A DNA stretch of 21,237 bases from Rhodospirillaceae bacterium (GCA_902547175.1 CACCMS010000014.1:1-21237), one strand, 5' to 3'. Shown: positions 1 through 7,638, counted from the stretch's first letter. Notes: generated by a model from the letters alone, not told the origin. Made by a program: numbers and translations.

Positions 1-470
1 ATTGATATTATGCTTACTAAAGTAAATAATCTTCTTGCAGCATCCATATCTAATTCAACTTTTTCTTTAAAAGACTCTTGCAACTTTGCTGCACCCTCAT
101 CATGTATTGTTCTTCTTCCTATGTCTATTGCTTCTATTTTTTTTAAAGGTGCTGTCTTAATTGCTTCAACATAGTTATCACAAACTATTTGATAGTCTCT
201 TAAAATTCTTCTCACATTACTGATTGATATTTTTAAATCCGAAATTGAGCCATCAAAAATGTCAATTACTCTTAATAAAAGTTTCCATTCTAATAATTTT
301 ATATTTATTTTATAAGGCCCTGTTTCATTTTTATTATAAAGTTTAAATTTTCCATTATTTAGCAAATCAAATACAGCTGATTTTCGCTCTTGTTCAATTT
401 CTTGGTTCCAAGTTATTAAATTTATTTTATCAACTTCGGCTTCTACTATAAAATATTTTGCTTCAGTCAA
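1..470 (-). CDS. UPF0262 family protein, 3'-incomplete duplicate copy
   Basis: Inverted duplicate of the gene at 15602-16081, with the same TTG start (complement of 468-470) and an AAGGA ribosome-binding site just upstream inside hisD. It runs off the window edge with only the last three residues and the stop missing. The visible 156 residues equal the complete copy. It lies in the displaced copy of block A, downstream of hisD. See the full copy for family features. Confidence 0.85.
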   Translation of the reverse strand, partial: MTEAKYFIVEAEVDKINLITWNQEIEQERKSAVFDLLNNGKFKLYNKNETGPYKINIKLLEWKLLLRVIDIFDGSISDLKISISNVRRILRDYQIVCDNYVEAIKTAPLKKIEAIDIGRRTIHDEGAAKLQESFKEKVELDMDAARRLFTLVSIIS

Positions 471-473
471 TTC

Positions 474-1772
474 TTAATCCTTAGAAAATCTGATTTTAGC
501 TGACTTAACATGTGCATCTAACCCTTCACTATTTCCTAATGTTTCTATTGAATGAAGAGTATTTTTGAGTCCTCTTTTATTTGCTTCTATATAAGAGGTC
601 CTTTTTAAAAAATCTAAAACTGATAATCCTGAGTCAAACCTCGCATTACCAGATGTTGGCAATACATGGCTAGGTCCAGCTATATAATCACCAAATGCCT
701 CAGGTGTATATTGACCCATAAATATAGCACCTGCATTTATAATTTTTTTTGCTAATGATTTTTTATTTTTTGTCATTATTTCTAAATGTTCAGGAGCAAT
801 ATAATTAGTCACACAATGAGCAATATTTAAATCTTCAATAAATATAGCTAAACCATTTTTTTTAATGCTCTTCGATGCTACTTTTTTTCTTTTTATAGAT
901 TTTAAAAAAATCAACAAGTGCTTATTAACTTTTTTTATAAAGTCTTTACTATTAGAAATTAATATAGCTCTTGCTTCTTCATCATGCTCTGCTTGAGATA
1001 ATAAATCCATTGCAACCCATTTAGGGTTATTATGCCTATCAGCAATCACTAATATTTCAGATGGGCCTGCTATGGAATCTATACCTACATAACCATAAAG
1101 CTGCTTTTTTGCTTCAGTTACAAATGAGTTACCAGGGCCTACAATTTTATCAACTCTTTTAATGCTTTCAGTACCAAAAGCAAGTGCTGCAACAGCTTGA
1201 GCACCTCCAATCTTATAAATTTCATTAATACCAATTGCATTTGCAGCCACCAATATTTCAGGACTCAATTGATTATTTTGAGCTGGTGAAGTAATTACTA
1301 TTCTTTTAACTCCTGCTACCTTTGCTGGTATACCATTCATTAGTACAGAGGAAGGGTACAATGCTTTTCCCCCTGGTACATATAAACCACAAGATGCTAA
1401 AGGAGACCAAATACTCCCTAATTTAATACCTAATTTATCTTTGTAATATAAATTTCTTGGTATGAGTTTTTTTTGATAACTCATAATTCTTTGCACCGCT
1501 AATTTAACAGAATCATGGAAAGCTTGAGAACATTGACTTAAAGCATTAGAAATTTCTTTAGATGTTACTTTTAAACTCTCAAAGTTTTTAAAATTATTAT
1601 TTTCGAGTTCATTCGAATAGTTTAGCAACGCTTTATTTTTATTTTTCTTTATTTTTTTTATAATATTACTTACTATTTCAGCTTTTTTTTTGTTATTAAT
1701 ACTCGTATTATTTACATAAGAATAAAGTTTCTTTTCATAATTTGATTTGTCACATGTAATTATTTTAAGCAT
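474..1772 (-). CDS. hisD: Histidinol dehydrogenase (duplicate copy in left arm)
   Basis: Exact inverted duplicate of 14300-15598: 432 residues with all catalytic and zinc-site residues intact. Its start overlaps the end of the hisG copy by 8 nt, as in the other copy. Here the his genes follow a chimeric amt-DUF2948 gene instead of murA, so any transcription would come from the amt promoter or from within block A. The identical sequence means this copy has either arisen very recently or is an assembly or amplification artefact. Confidence 0.93.
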   Translation of the reverse strand: MLKIITCDKSNYEKKLYSYVNNTSINNKKKAEIVSNIIKKIKKNKNKALLNYSNELENNNFKNFESLKVTSKEISNALSQCSQAFHDSVKLAVQRIMSYQKKLIPRNLYYKDKLGIKLGSIWSPLASCGLYVPGGKALYPSSVLMNGIPAKVAGVKRIVITSPAQNNQLSPEILVAANAIGINEIYKIGGAQAVAALAFGTESIKRVDKIVGPGNSFVTEAKKQLYGYVGIDSIAGPSEILVIADRHNNPKWVAMDLLSQAEHDEEARAILISNSKDFIKKVNKHLLIFLKSIKRKKVASKSIKKNGLAIFIEDLNIAHCVTNYIAPEHLEIMTKNKKSLAKKIINAGAIFMGQYTPEAFGDYIAGPSHVLPTSGNARFDSGLSVLDFLKRTSYIEANKRGLKNTLHSIETLGNSEGLDAHVKSAKIRFSKD

Positions 1773-2433
1773 TGACCACCTTTCTAAAGTTTGAAATTAT
1801 TGTTCTAATTTTATTTGGATAGGTCTTGGCCATATCTTTGTTAACAATTAGATATGAGGTGATATCCATGATTTTTTCTACCTCTATTAATCCGTTTTCT
1901 TTTAATGTTTTTCCAGTTGAAACTAAGTCTACAATTCTAGAACTTAAATTTAGTTTAGGTGCAATTTCTAATGCTCCATTTAACTTTAGACATTCGGCTT
2001 GAACTCCCCTTAGTGCAAAATGCTTTTTTGTAATTTTAGGATATTTTGTTGCAATTTTTAAATGTGTCCAAGCCCTTGGGTCATCCTTCAAAGCCATTTT
2101 GAAAGGCTCAGCTACTGAAAGCCTACACCTTCCGATACCTAAATTTACAGGTGAATAAATCTCTTCAAAGCCAAATTCTTCAATTACGTCTAATCCAACT
2201 ATTCCAAGATGAGCCCCTCCATATGCCACAAAATTTACTACATCAAAGCTTCTAACTTTAATAAAATTAATTAATTTTTTATTGCTTGAGAATAAAATTC
2301 TTCTTGAATTTAAATCAAAAAATTCTTTTTCTGGAACAATATCAACTTTGTTGAGTATAGGGGTTAATTCCTTAAGTATTCTACCTTTTGGAATGGCAAT
2401 AATAATTTTTTTTTCAGTATTTCTATTAGTCAT
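1765..2433 (-). CDS. hisG: ATP phosphoribosyltransferase, short form (duplicate copy)
   Basis: Exact inverted duplicate of 13639-14307 (222 residues). The ATG overlaps the last codons of the upstream reading frame by 8 nt. In this copy that frame is the amt-DUF2948 chimera rather than a whole DUF2948 gene, so the coupling arrangement is preserved although the upstream gene has changed. Catalytic motifs are described under the right-arm copy. Confidence 0.92.
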   Translation of the reverse strand: MTNRNTEKKIIIAIPKGRILKELTPILNKVDIVPEKEFFDLNSRRILFSSNKKLINFIKVRSFDVVNFVAYGGAHLGIVGLDVIEEFGFEEIYSPVNLGIGRCRLSVAEPFKMALKDDPRAWTHLKIATKYPKITKKHFALRGVQAECLKLNGALEIAPKLNLSSRIVDLVSTGKTLKENGLIEVEKIMDITSYLIVNKDMAKTYPNKIRTIISNFRKVVNA

Positions 2434-3826
2434 TTTTAGAATATGTAGGTATTATTGCTGGATTAATTGGCTTTCCTATGTCTTCTAATAAACAAAAACA
2501 TTTTTTTACTTTTATTGTAACAATCTCACCATCATTAAGCATTATAAGAATATTATTGTCAATATTACTAATAGATAAAATATTTTTGATTTTGTAATTA
2601 TTAGATATATTTTTAAAGTCAACTTTTTCTACATAATTTACAACCGTAAATATGCCAAAGGCTAATATTCCAATAATTTGCGTTCCGTATGAGGTATCAG
2701 CATTAGTAAATGGAACTATAAGCGTGCCCCATATACCTGCAAATAGATGGGCCGGTATTGCACCAACAACATCATCTATTTTTAACTTATCTAAAAGTTT
2801 CATACCAAACATACAAATCACACCACCTATGCCACCTATAATTATTGCTTGACCAATTGAAGGGGTTAATGGTTCTGCTGTAATACTAACTAATCCGGCT
2901 ATAGCTCCATTTAAGGTAGCTCCAATGTCAGTTTTTCCGTACATTAATCTACTTAAAATCATAGGTGCTAATACACCTCCTGCTGCAGCCATTGAAGTAT
3001 TTGCAAATATGGTAGCAACTGCGTCTGCATCTGCGTAAGAGCCAAGAGCAAGTTGAGAAGCTCCATTAAAACCAAACCAACCTAACCAAAGTATCCAAAC
3101 GCCTAAAGTAGCCATCGGAATAGATGATCCTGGCATTACATTAGCAGTGCCGTCATCATTAAATTTACCTTTTCTTGCTCCTAGTACTAATGCTCCAATC
3201 AGAGCAGCCCATCCACCGACAGAGTGAACTATAGTAGAGCCAGCAAAGTCAGAAAAACCCATTTCACTGAGCCATCCGCCTCCCCACTGCCATGAACCTG
3301 ATATAGGATAAAGAATAGCTGTGAGTACTAAAATAAATGCAAAGAAAGGATATATCAATATTCTTTCTGCTAATGCTCCCGAAACTATGGAAGCAGTGGT
3401 AGCAACAAACACCATTTGGAAGAACCAATCTGATGCAGGTGAATAACCTTGACCCACTAAATCATCAGCACTACCTACACCGCTAGACCAAATACTAATT
3501 GAACCTATGTAACCTCCATCTACACCAGCATACATTAGATTGTAACCAATTAAATAATATGCAAGTCCAGCAATAGAGAATAATCCTAGGTTTTTTATAC
3601 AAATTACTACAGTATTTTTTCCTCTAACAAGTCCTGCTTCAAGCATGGTAAAACCAGCGGCCATCCACATTACTAGGAAACCACCAATACAAAATAATAA
3701 TGTATTAAAGACAAAAGAAATTTCTGCAGGATCTGCCACGGCAACTTCAGCTGCTTCATGGCCATCTGCAAAGGCTAAGTTAGTCGAGAGAATATAGCCT
3801 AAAATTAGAAATAAGTATTTAAACAA
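2426..3826 (-). CDS. amt: Chimeric ORF: ammonium transporter Amt fused to DUF2948 C-terminus
   Basis: Residues 1-393 are an Amt/MEP ammonium channel with a signal peptide (cleavage after about residue 20, AFA-DG), many membrane helices, and the pore residues expected of the family: D193, the twin-His histidines H201 (IVHSVGG) and H360 (IPAHLFAG). From about residue 394 the chain becomes the last 72 residues of the DUF2948 protein encoded at 13212-13646. The switch falls inside the final helix (after GILAFGIFTV), so the end of helix 11 and the cytosolic tail that meets the PII protein GlnK in this family are missing. The joint happens to be in frame, giving a 466-residue ORF. The start is TTG with a strong AAGGAG site 6 nt upstream. 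The chimera is probably not a functional transporter. It is read here as a rearrangement product, and an intact amt presumably exists elsewhere. Confidence 0.85.
   Translation of the reverse strand: MFKYLFLILGYILSTNLAFADGHEAAEVAVADPAEISFVFNTLLFCIGGFLVMWMAAGFTMLEAGLVRGKNTVVICIKNLGLFSIAGLAYYLIGYNLMYAGVDGGYIGSISIWSSGVGSADDLVGQGYSPASDWFFQMVFVATTASIVSGALAERILIYPFFAFILVLTAILYPISGSWQWGGGWLSEMGFSDFAGSTIVHSVGGWAALIGALVLGARKGKFNDDGTANVMPGSSIPMATLGVWILWLGWFGFNGASQLALGSYADADAVATIFANTSMAAAGGVLAPMILSRLMYGKTDIGATLNGAIAGLVSITAEPLTPSIGQAIIIGGIGGVICMFGMKLLDKLKIDDVVGAIPAHLFAGIWGTLIVPFTNADTSYGTQIIGILAFGIFTVVNYVEKVDFKNISNNYKIKNILSISNIDNNILIMLNDGEIVTIKVKKCFCLLEDIGKPINPAIIPTYSKND
2645..2646. other. Rearrangement joint y (amt / DUF2948)
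   Basis: Left of this point the sequence pairs base for base with 13427 onward. To the right it is amt. The complement reads TTTAC, then GGTTGTAAATTATG; the intact DUF2948 copy reads ATTTT, then the same GGTTGTAAATTATG, so similarity begins exactly at GG. The native amt continuation is not in the window, so microhomology cannot be measured. Relative to the inferred ancestral order this is an inverted-type joint, with the leftward strand of amt running into the rightward strand of DUF2948. Confidence 0.85.
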
Positions 3827-3854
3827 TTTATACTCCTTTATAGTTAAAATTAAT

Positions 3855-3882
3855 AAAATATCAAAAGTACTACTAATTACAA
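3855..3882 (-). promoter_or_regulatory. Possible sigma70-type promoter for amt
   Basis: On the complement a TTGTAA box is followed, after 16 nt, by TATTTT. This sits about 30 nt upstream of the TTG start and downstream of the terminator that closes the preceding operon. In such A/T-rich DNA weak promoter matches are frequent. No sigma54 -24/-12 site (GG-N10-GC) was seen, although that would be expected for nitrogen control in many proteobacteria. Confidence 0.3.
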
Positions 3883-3907
3883 TACAATTATTATATTATT
3901 TTTGTAT

Positions 3908-3928
3908 AAAAAATAGGCAAATGCCTAT
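3908..3928 (-). terminator. Rho-independent terminator after the 97-residue gene
   Basis: On the complement, ATAGGCA-TT-TGCCTAT forms a perfect 7-bp arm pair (about six pairs with a 4-nt loop when folded), immediately followed by a run of T. It begins 4 nt after the stop codon of the 97-residue gene and separates the block B operon from amt. Confidence 0.8.
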
Positions 3929-3931
3929 AAA

Positions 3932-4225
3932 TTAGCTTGTAATTTTTACATCTTGAATTTCTTTGCCATCCTTTGTAATTACTCTAAGTTTTACATTTCC
4001 TGTTTCTTTATTAGTTACTTTAAGAAGTTTTCGGTCTGGATCATTTGCTTTAAGCTTTAGTAATGCATCTTGAATATCGGTTCTGGTGGCTAATTCTAAT
4101 AATCTATCTTGTAAAAACTCAATTCTATTTTCTAACTTTTCTAATTGTTTAGCTCTATTGCCTTCTATAGCAAATAGCGCAATAATACATATTGCTACAA
4201 TAACTAAGAATATTACTTCTGCCAT
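3932..4225 (-). CDS. Small membrane-anchored coiled-coil protein (97 aa), unknown function
   Basis: I do not recognise the family. Residues 3-20 form one strongly hydrophobic helix. Residues about 22-50 (ENRIEFLQDRLLEL region) have the heptad-like charge pattern of a short coiled coil. The last 40 residues are soluble and basic/polar, with a predicted beta-rich tail. The N-terminal helix lacks a clear signal-peptidase site, so an inner-membrane anchor is likely, but orientation is uncertain. The start overlaps the stop of the 67-residue gene (TAATG), implying translational coupling. A strong terminator follows, so this is the last gene of the block B operon. Confidence 0.75.
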   Translation of the reverse strand: MAEVIFLVIVAICIIALFAIEGNRAKQLEKLENRIEFLQDRLLELATRTDIQDALLKLKANDPDRKLLKVTNKETGNVKLRVITKDGKEIQDVKITS

Positions 4226-4428
4226 TATTCGGTAAGCCTTAGAGTAGAGAAAAATCTGTCATATTTATATATTTTACCATCATCTGAGCTGAGTTTGGTG
4301 TAACGAATATTATCTATATTCTTATATAAAACAAATGTTAGGGAAGATATTATTAATAAATTAACAAAAAAATTTCTTTTATTTATTAAATTATCTGAAA
4401 AAAATTTGAATTTTTCTAGTTTTTTCAT
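4225..4428 (-). CDS. Small single-span membrane protein with RYT-YDRF tail (67 aa)
   Basis: The function is unknown. A basic N-terminus (residues 1-18) precedes one membrane helix (about 19-36), then a roughly 30-residue tail. The tail carries R42-Y43-T44, G51 and Y56-D57-R58-F59. The upstream 134-residue protein has the same residues at the same spacing after its own membrane helix, so the tails are probably homologous. By the positive-inside rule the tail should be periplasmic. An AGGAG ribosome site lies 6 nt before the ATG and is partly enclosed by a hairpin. The stop overlaps the next start (TAATG). Confidence 0.75.
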   Translation of the reverse strand: MKKLEKFKFFSDNLINKRNFFVNLLIISSLTFVLYKNIDNIRYTKLSSDDGKIYKYDRFFSTLRLTE

Positions 4429-4437
4429 TTTTCTCTC

Positions 4438-4469
4438 CTAAATCAGAGAAAAATGATGTCCTGATTTAG
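4438..4469 (-). promoter_or_regulatory. Intercistronic hairpin spanning a stop codon and the next ribosome-binding site
   Basis: On the complement, CTAAATCAG and CTGATTTAG form a perfect 9-bp stem with a 14-nt loop. The 5' arm contains the TAA stop of the 134-residue gene. The 3' arm ends inside the AGGAG site of the 67-residue gene. No T-run follows, so it is unlikely to be a terminator. The geometry suits translational coupling, in which a ribosome reaching the stop melts the stem; an mRNA processing or stability element is the alternative. Confidence 0.6.
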
Positions 4470-4870
4470 TAAGTTATTTTTTTTTTTAATTTACCTGTAA
4501 ACCTATCGTATACAAATTCGGTGCCATAAGGGTCGGTTACTATAGTATATCTAACTTTATGAAAGTTATTTGTTAGTACAAATATTAATGAAATTACTAT
4601 GCTACTAGTTGCTAGTGCTTGCCTATACTTAAAAAGCAATATTCTATTATTATAAATATTATTTAGTACTTTTCCAAAAATAGTTAGTTGATTAGCTTTT
4701 TCAAATGCTATTTTTTCCTGCTCTATATCTTTTAATTCTCTATATTTTTGTAAAATTAGGTCTTTAGAAATTGGCTTAGTTTTTTTTCTCCAAAATATAT
4801 GATCTATATCATCATACTCAAATTCTGCATCAGGGTTTATTGCTAAAATAGCGTCAGATAATGTAATCAT
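4466..4870 (-). CDS. Membrane protein with soluble N-domain and RYT-YDRF tail (134 aa)
   Basis: I do not recognise this as a named family. Residues 1-50 are acidic and soluble (DAILAINPDAEF ... IFW), resembling in pattern the N-terminal segment of XkdW-like and other small phage tail-assembly proteins; this is a weak impression. Residues about 45-75 are helical and charged. A single membrane helix covers 84-101. The C-terminal tail has R107-Y108-T109, G116 and Y121-D122-R123-F124 followed by TGK, matching the tail of the neighbouring 67-residue protein. The arginine- and lysine-rich segment before the helix predicts a cytosolic N-domain and a periplasmic tail. It lies 62 nt after def with no obvious ribosome-binding site and leads the trio of small membrane genes. 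Confidence 0.75.
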   Translation of the reverse strand: MITLSDAILAINPDAEFEYDDIDHIFWRKKTKPISKDLILQKYRELKDIEQEKIAFEKANQLTIFGKVLNNIYNNRILLFKYRQALATSSIVISLIFVLTNNFHKVRYTIVTDPYGTEFVYDRFTGKLKKKITY

Positions 4871-4932
4871 AATTTAAACTTTATACTAATTGTTATAATA
4901 ACGGATTACTAAAAAAAATGTTAAATAGTTTT

Positions 4933-5520
4933 TTATTTAGGCCACTTTTTCACTAAGTCTAAAAATAATGGATCTATTGACGCTTTATTCTTAATAGCAT
5001 CCCTTGCAATATCCCCTGGTGAGTCATTATACCCAAAATAGGTGAAATTTTTCATTTGCATGGGATAAAGTATTCCATTTAAGTGATCATATTCGTGTTG
5101 TATTAATGCAGCCCATGTAGAGTTTGCCTCATGCTCTACTAATTTATTATCGGGAGTATAGTACTTAACAAAAATCTTATCATATCTAGGTACTTTTGCA
5201 TGTAATCCTGGAAGTGAAAGACATCTTTCCCAAAACATTTTTTTTGTTTTAGTGATAGGGGTTATTTCAGGATTAATCATATACGTCCAGGGTTTAGTAC
5301 TAAATGTGCTACTTAGAGGTATGCGGTTCTTGTTAACTCTATAAACTATTACTCTTTTGCTAACCATTACTTGAGGTGCTGCAAGACCGCTTGCTCCAAT
5401 ATATTTTAATGTATCTTTCATATTTAAAATTAATTCAGATACTTCTTCAAAGTTTTTTACCTTTGATGCTTTTTTCCTCAATATTGGATGCCCCATTTTC
5501 AATATTTGTAAAACTGCCAT
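4933..5520 (-). CDS. def: Peptide deformylase
   Basis: Removes the N-formyl group from nascent proteins in the cytosol. All three family motifs are present in 195 residues: GASGLAAPQ (42-50), ERCLSLPG with the metal ligand C100, and QHEYDHLNG with ligands H142 and H146 and catalytic E143. Motif 2 has Arg where the common form has Gly (EGCLS), which hints at a divergent deformylase subfamily. The tail after motif 3 (about 45 residues) is longer than in minimal bacterial enzymes. No fmt gene is adjacent, unlike the classic def-fmt pair. It starts 5 nt after the hydrolase gene, inside the block B operon, so it is probably co-transcribed with it. Confidence 0.92.
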   Translation of the reverse strand: MAVLQILKMGHPILRKKASKVKNFEEVSELILNMKDTLKYIGASGLAAPQVMVSKRVIVYRVNKNRIPLSSTFSTKPWTYMINPEITPITKTKKMFWERCLSLPGLHAKVPRYDKIFVKYYTPDNKLVEHEANSTWAALIQHEYDHLNGILYPMQMKNFTYFGYNDSPGDIARDAIKNKASIDPLFLDLVKKWPK

Positions 5521-5525
5521 ATCAG

Positions 5526-6617
5526 TTAAATTTTTCTTAAAAATTTAATAATTAAATTAAAAGTTTCATTAGGTTGTTCTTGCTGAACCCAATGACCTGC
5601 TCGTTTGACTATAAATCTACCATAATAATTTTTTAAAAAAACATTTTCCATTTTTTCAAGATCTCCTGGTTTTTGATACATGCCCCAATCTGCACTTCCA
5701 GAAATAAATATGGATGGAATATAAATAGACTTAGTTAGGTTAAGTTTTATTATTCTTAATTTTTCCTTTTGACTTAACATCACTCTATACCAAGATAAAG
5801 GGTTTTTTATGCCTGAATCAAGATAATTTTTAACATAATAGCCTAAATCAACCTCATTTAGCCAGTTACACTTTGAAACTTGTAATTTAGTAGGAGAATA
5901 TTTTTTTACTGTTTGAGCCATACCCAAATTAAATTTCATAATATAATATTCTGGCATTTTAGATAGTTCTTTAGCTGTAAAACTTTTTAATTTAAAAGGA
6001 TTATTTCCTTTATAATCATAACTCTTAAAATAAAAATAACTTCTTAAGAATTTTTTTAAACCCTGTTTACATTCCATCATATTCTTAGCTGCACCATATG
6101 AAGAGAAATAATATTGGTAGTGCTTGCGTTTTGGTTCTAGTAAGGCTAGCTTTTGGTTCATTTTCAACATTTTATTAATATTTTTTAGAATGGGAGGACC
6201 AGAAAAAGGCATGCTCATTAAGGTTAAGCTCAATATATTTTTTGAATTTAAAAGACACAAATAAGAACTAACATATGCTCCAAAATCATGTCCTATTAAA
6301 TGATACTTACCTATATTTAATTTTTGCATTAAACAAGACATATCTCTAGCTAAGTTTAAAACACTAAATGAATTGAGTGTTTCTCTACCTCTTGATTGTG
6401 TTTGTCCATAACCTCTTTGATCCGGAGCTATACAATAAAAGCCAGCTTTTTCGAAAAGCAACATTATATATCTGTAACTGAATGAAATTTCAGGGAAACC
6501 ATGTAGCAACAAAATCACATTATTCGATTTGACTTTAACATTATTTTCTAGAATATGTAGATTAAGTCCATTGACACTTTTTATAACCTTAGATCTTATT
6601 TTATAATTATTAATCAT
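5526..6617 (-). CDS. Alpha/beta hydrolase, epoxide-hydrolase-like
   Basis: The 363 residues show the alpha/beta-hydrolase order typical of soluble epoxide hydrolases. The oxyanion motif HGFPE is at 39-43, the DQRGYGQT stretch at 66-73, and an aspartate nucleophile (D111) sits in GHDFGA. A cap region at about 140-280 is rich in tyrosines that could activate an epoxide. A candidate acid is D310 (GSADWG), and the catalytic histidine is H342 (AGHWVQQEQP). The nucleophile is Asp rather than Ser, which favours epoxide hydrolase or haloalkane dehalogenase chemistry over esterase chemistry; HGFPE favours the former. The substrate cannot be told. No signal peptide, so cytosolic. It begins on the base after the SDR stop and ends 5 nt before def. 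Confidence 0.85.
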   Translation of the reverse strand: MINNYKIRSKVIKSVNGLNLHILENNVKVKSNNVILLLHGFPEISFSYRYIMLLFEKAGFYCIAPDQRGYGQTQSRGRETLNSFSVLNLARDMSCLMQKLNIGKYHLIGHDFGAYVSSYLCLLNSKNILSLTLMSMPFSGPPILKNINKMLKMNQKLALLEPKRKHYQYYFSSYGAAKNMMECKQGLKKFLRSYFYFKSYDYKGNNPFKLKSFTAKELSKMPEYYIMKFNLGMAQTVKKYSPTKLQVSKCNWLNEVDLGYYVKNYLDSGIKNPLSWYRVMLSQKEKLRIIKLNLTKSIYIPSIFISGSADWGMYQKPGDLEKMENVFLKNYYGRFIVKRAGHWVQQEQPNETFNLIIKFLRKI

Positions 6618-7307
6618 TTAAAAAGGAATAATATTATTATTGTAATCAAAAAAAAGACCACTGTCTTCTAAAGTTAATTTTTCTAATAGATTAATTATTT
6701 TCATTGCTGCTTCAGAAGGCGTTTGAACTTTTTTTTTCCCTATAAAAGGGCTAGAAAGTTTTGTATTGACCGTGCCAGGGTGGACTGAAACCATAATAAG
6801 ATTTTTATTTAATCTTTTCTGTTCTATAGAGGATGTTTTAATTATCTGATTCAGGGCTGCTTTAGATGCTCTATAACTATACCATCCTCCTAAATAATTA
6901 TCCGAAATACTTCCAACTTTAGCTGAGATCGAAGCAAATATTGACTTTTCTTCTCTTATCATTAAAGGGCTGAAGTATTTAATCATTAATGCAGTAGGTA
7001 TTGTATTAATTTCAAAACACTTTTTCATATAATCTAGATTAATATCTTGAAGTTTTTTTTCTGGAGAGTAATGATTATCGTGAAGAAACCCTATAGCATT
7101 TATAAAAATTTTAATTTTTATGTTTTGTTCTATAAATTTTTGGGATAGATTTTTAAAATATTTTTCACTTATTATACTATTATTGTGCTCGGTTGCTCTA
7201 GAAAAACCATATACTTCAAACTTTTTTTTTTTTAAATGACTATAAATACTACTTCCAATACCTCCAGAAATACCAAATACTAAGGCTACTTTTTTAGCAT
7301 CAGACAT
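6618..7307 (-). CDS. Short-chain dehydrogenase/reductase (CsgA/C-factor-like)
   Basis: A classical SDR fold in 229 residues: nucleotide-binding GISGGIG at 12-18, NAIG at 70-73, catalytic S128 in SISAK, Y145 and K149 in YRASK, and the HPGTVNT stretch at 176-182 after the active site. The FLHDNHYSPEKKLQDI segment after NAIG resembles C-factor/CsgA-type SDRs. The cofactor is probably NADP(H) or NAD(H); the substrate is unknown. The start overlaps the stop of ORF102 (TAATG) and the stop directly abuts the hydrolase start, so the three are translationally linked. An SDR beside an epoxide-hydrolase-like enzyme could act on one small-molecule pathway, but this is only contextual. Confidence 0.87.
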   Translation of the reverse strand: MSDAKKVALVFGISGGIGSSIYSHLKKKKFEVYGFSRATEHNNSIISEKYFKNLSQKFIEQNIKIKIFINAIGFLHDNHYSPEKKLQDINLDYMKKCFEINTIPTALMIKYFSPLMIREEKSIFASISAKVGSISDNYLGGWYSYRASKAALNQIIKTSSIEQKRLNKNLIMVSVHPGTVNTKLSSPFIGKKKVQTPSEAAMKIINLLEKLTLEDSGLFFDYNNNIIPF

Positions 7308-7615
7308 TACTTATCTTTACCCAACACAACTTTTTTAAGTTGTTGAATATTTTGTGTTTTTGCCATGTTGCGCTCACTTTTTTCAATTTCTGAAAAATCT
7401 GCAAGAATTAATTGAGAAATTGCTGTTTGTACATACTTACTAGAATCAGCAACTGATTTAGAAGCTAATAAACTTATTTTATCATTTTGTTCATAAGATT
7501 TGGTTACCATGTCCCACTCAGTTTCAACTAAAAGTTTTAGTAATTTGCTTAATTTTCTAATTTGTTTATCTCTATTTATTTTAAGAGCTTTTATTTTATT
7601 TGTAAAATTACTCAT
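7307..7615 (-). CDS. Small helical protein of unknown function (ORF102)
   Basis: A 102-residue, lysine-rich, predicted all-helical soluble protein with no signal or membrane segment and no motif I recognise. An AAGGA ribosome site lies 5 nt before the ATG, and the stop codon is shared with the SDR start (TAATG). This makes it the first gene of the block B operon. It is divergent from the 64-residue ORF, and the 13-bp A/T palindrome lies between or across the two starts. The regular Ser/Gln/Leu pattern could support helix bundling, but no function is proposed. Confidence 0.8.
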   Translation of the reverse strand: MSNFTNKIKALKINRDKQIRKLSKLLKLLVETEWDMVTKSYEQNDKISLLASKSVADSSKYVQTAISQLILADFSEIEKSERNMAKTQNIQQLKKVVLGKDK

Positions 7616-7638
7616 AAATTTCCTTTCATATGTATTAA

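Noticed and set aside
2282..2488. 68-residue open frame opposite hisG (and its copy at 13584-13790)
   Set aside because: Lies antisense over the hisG 5' end and the DUF2948 3' end, has no ribosome site, and is explained by the low stop density opposite conserved coding sequence.
2652..2852. 66-residue open frame opposite amt
   Set aside because: Antisense shadow of the conserved Amt pore region; no initiation signal or recognisable protein.
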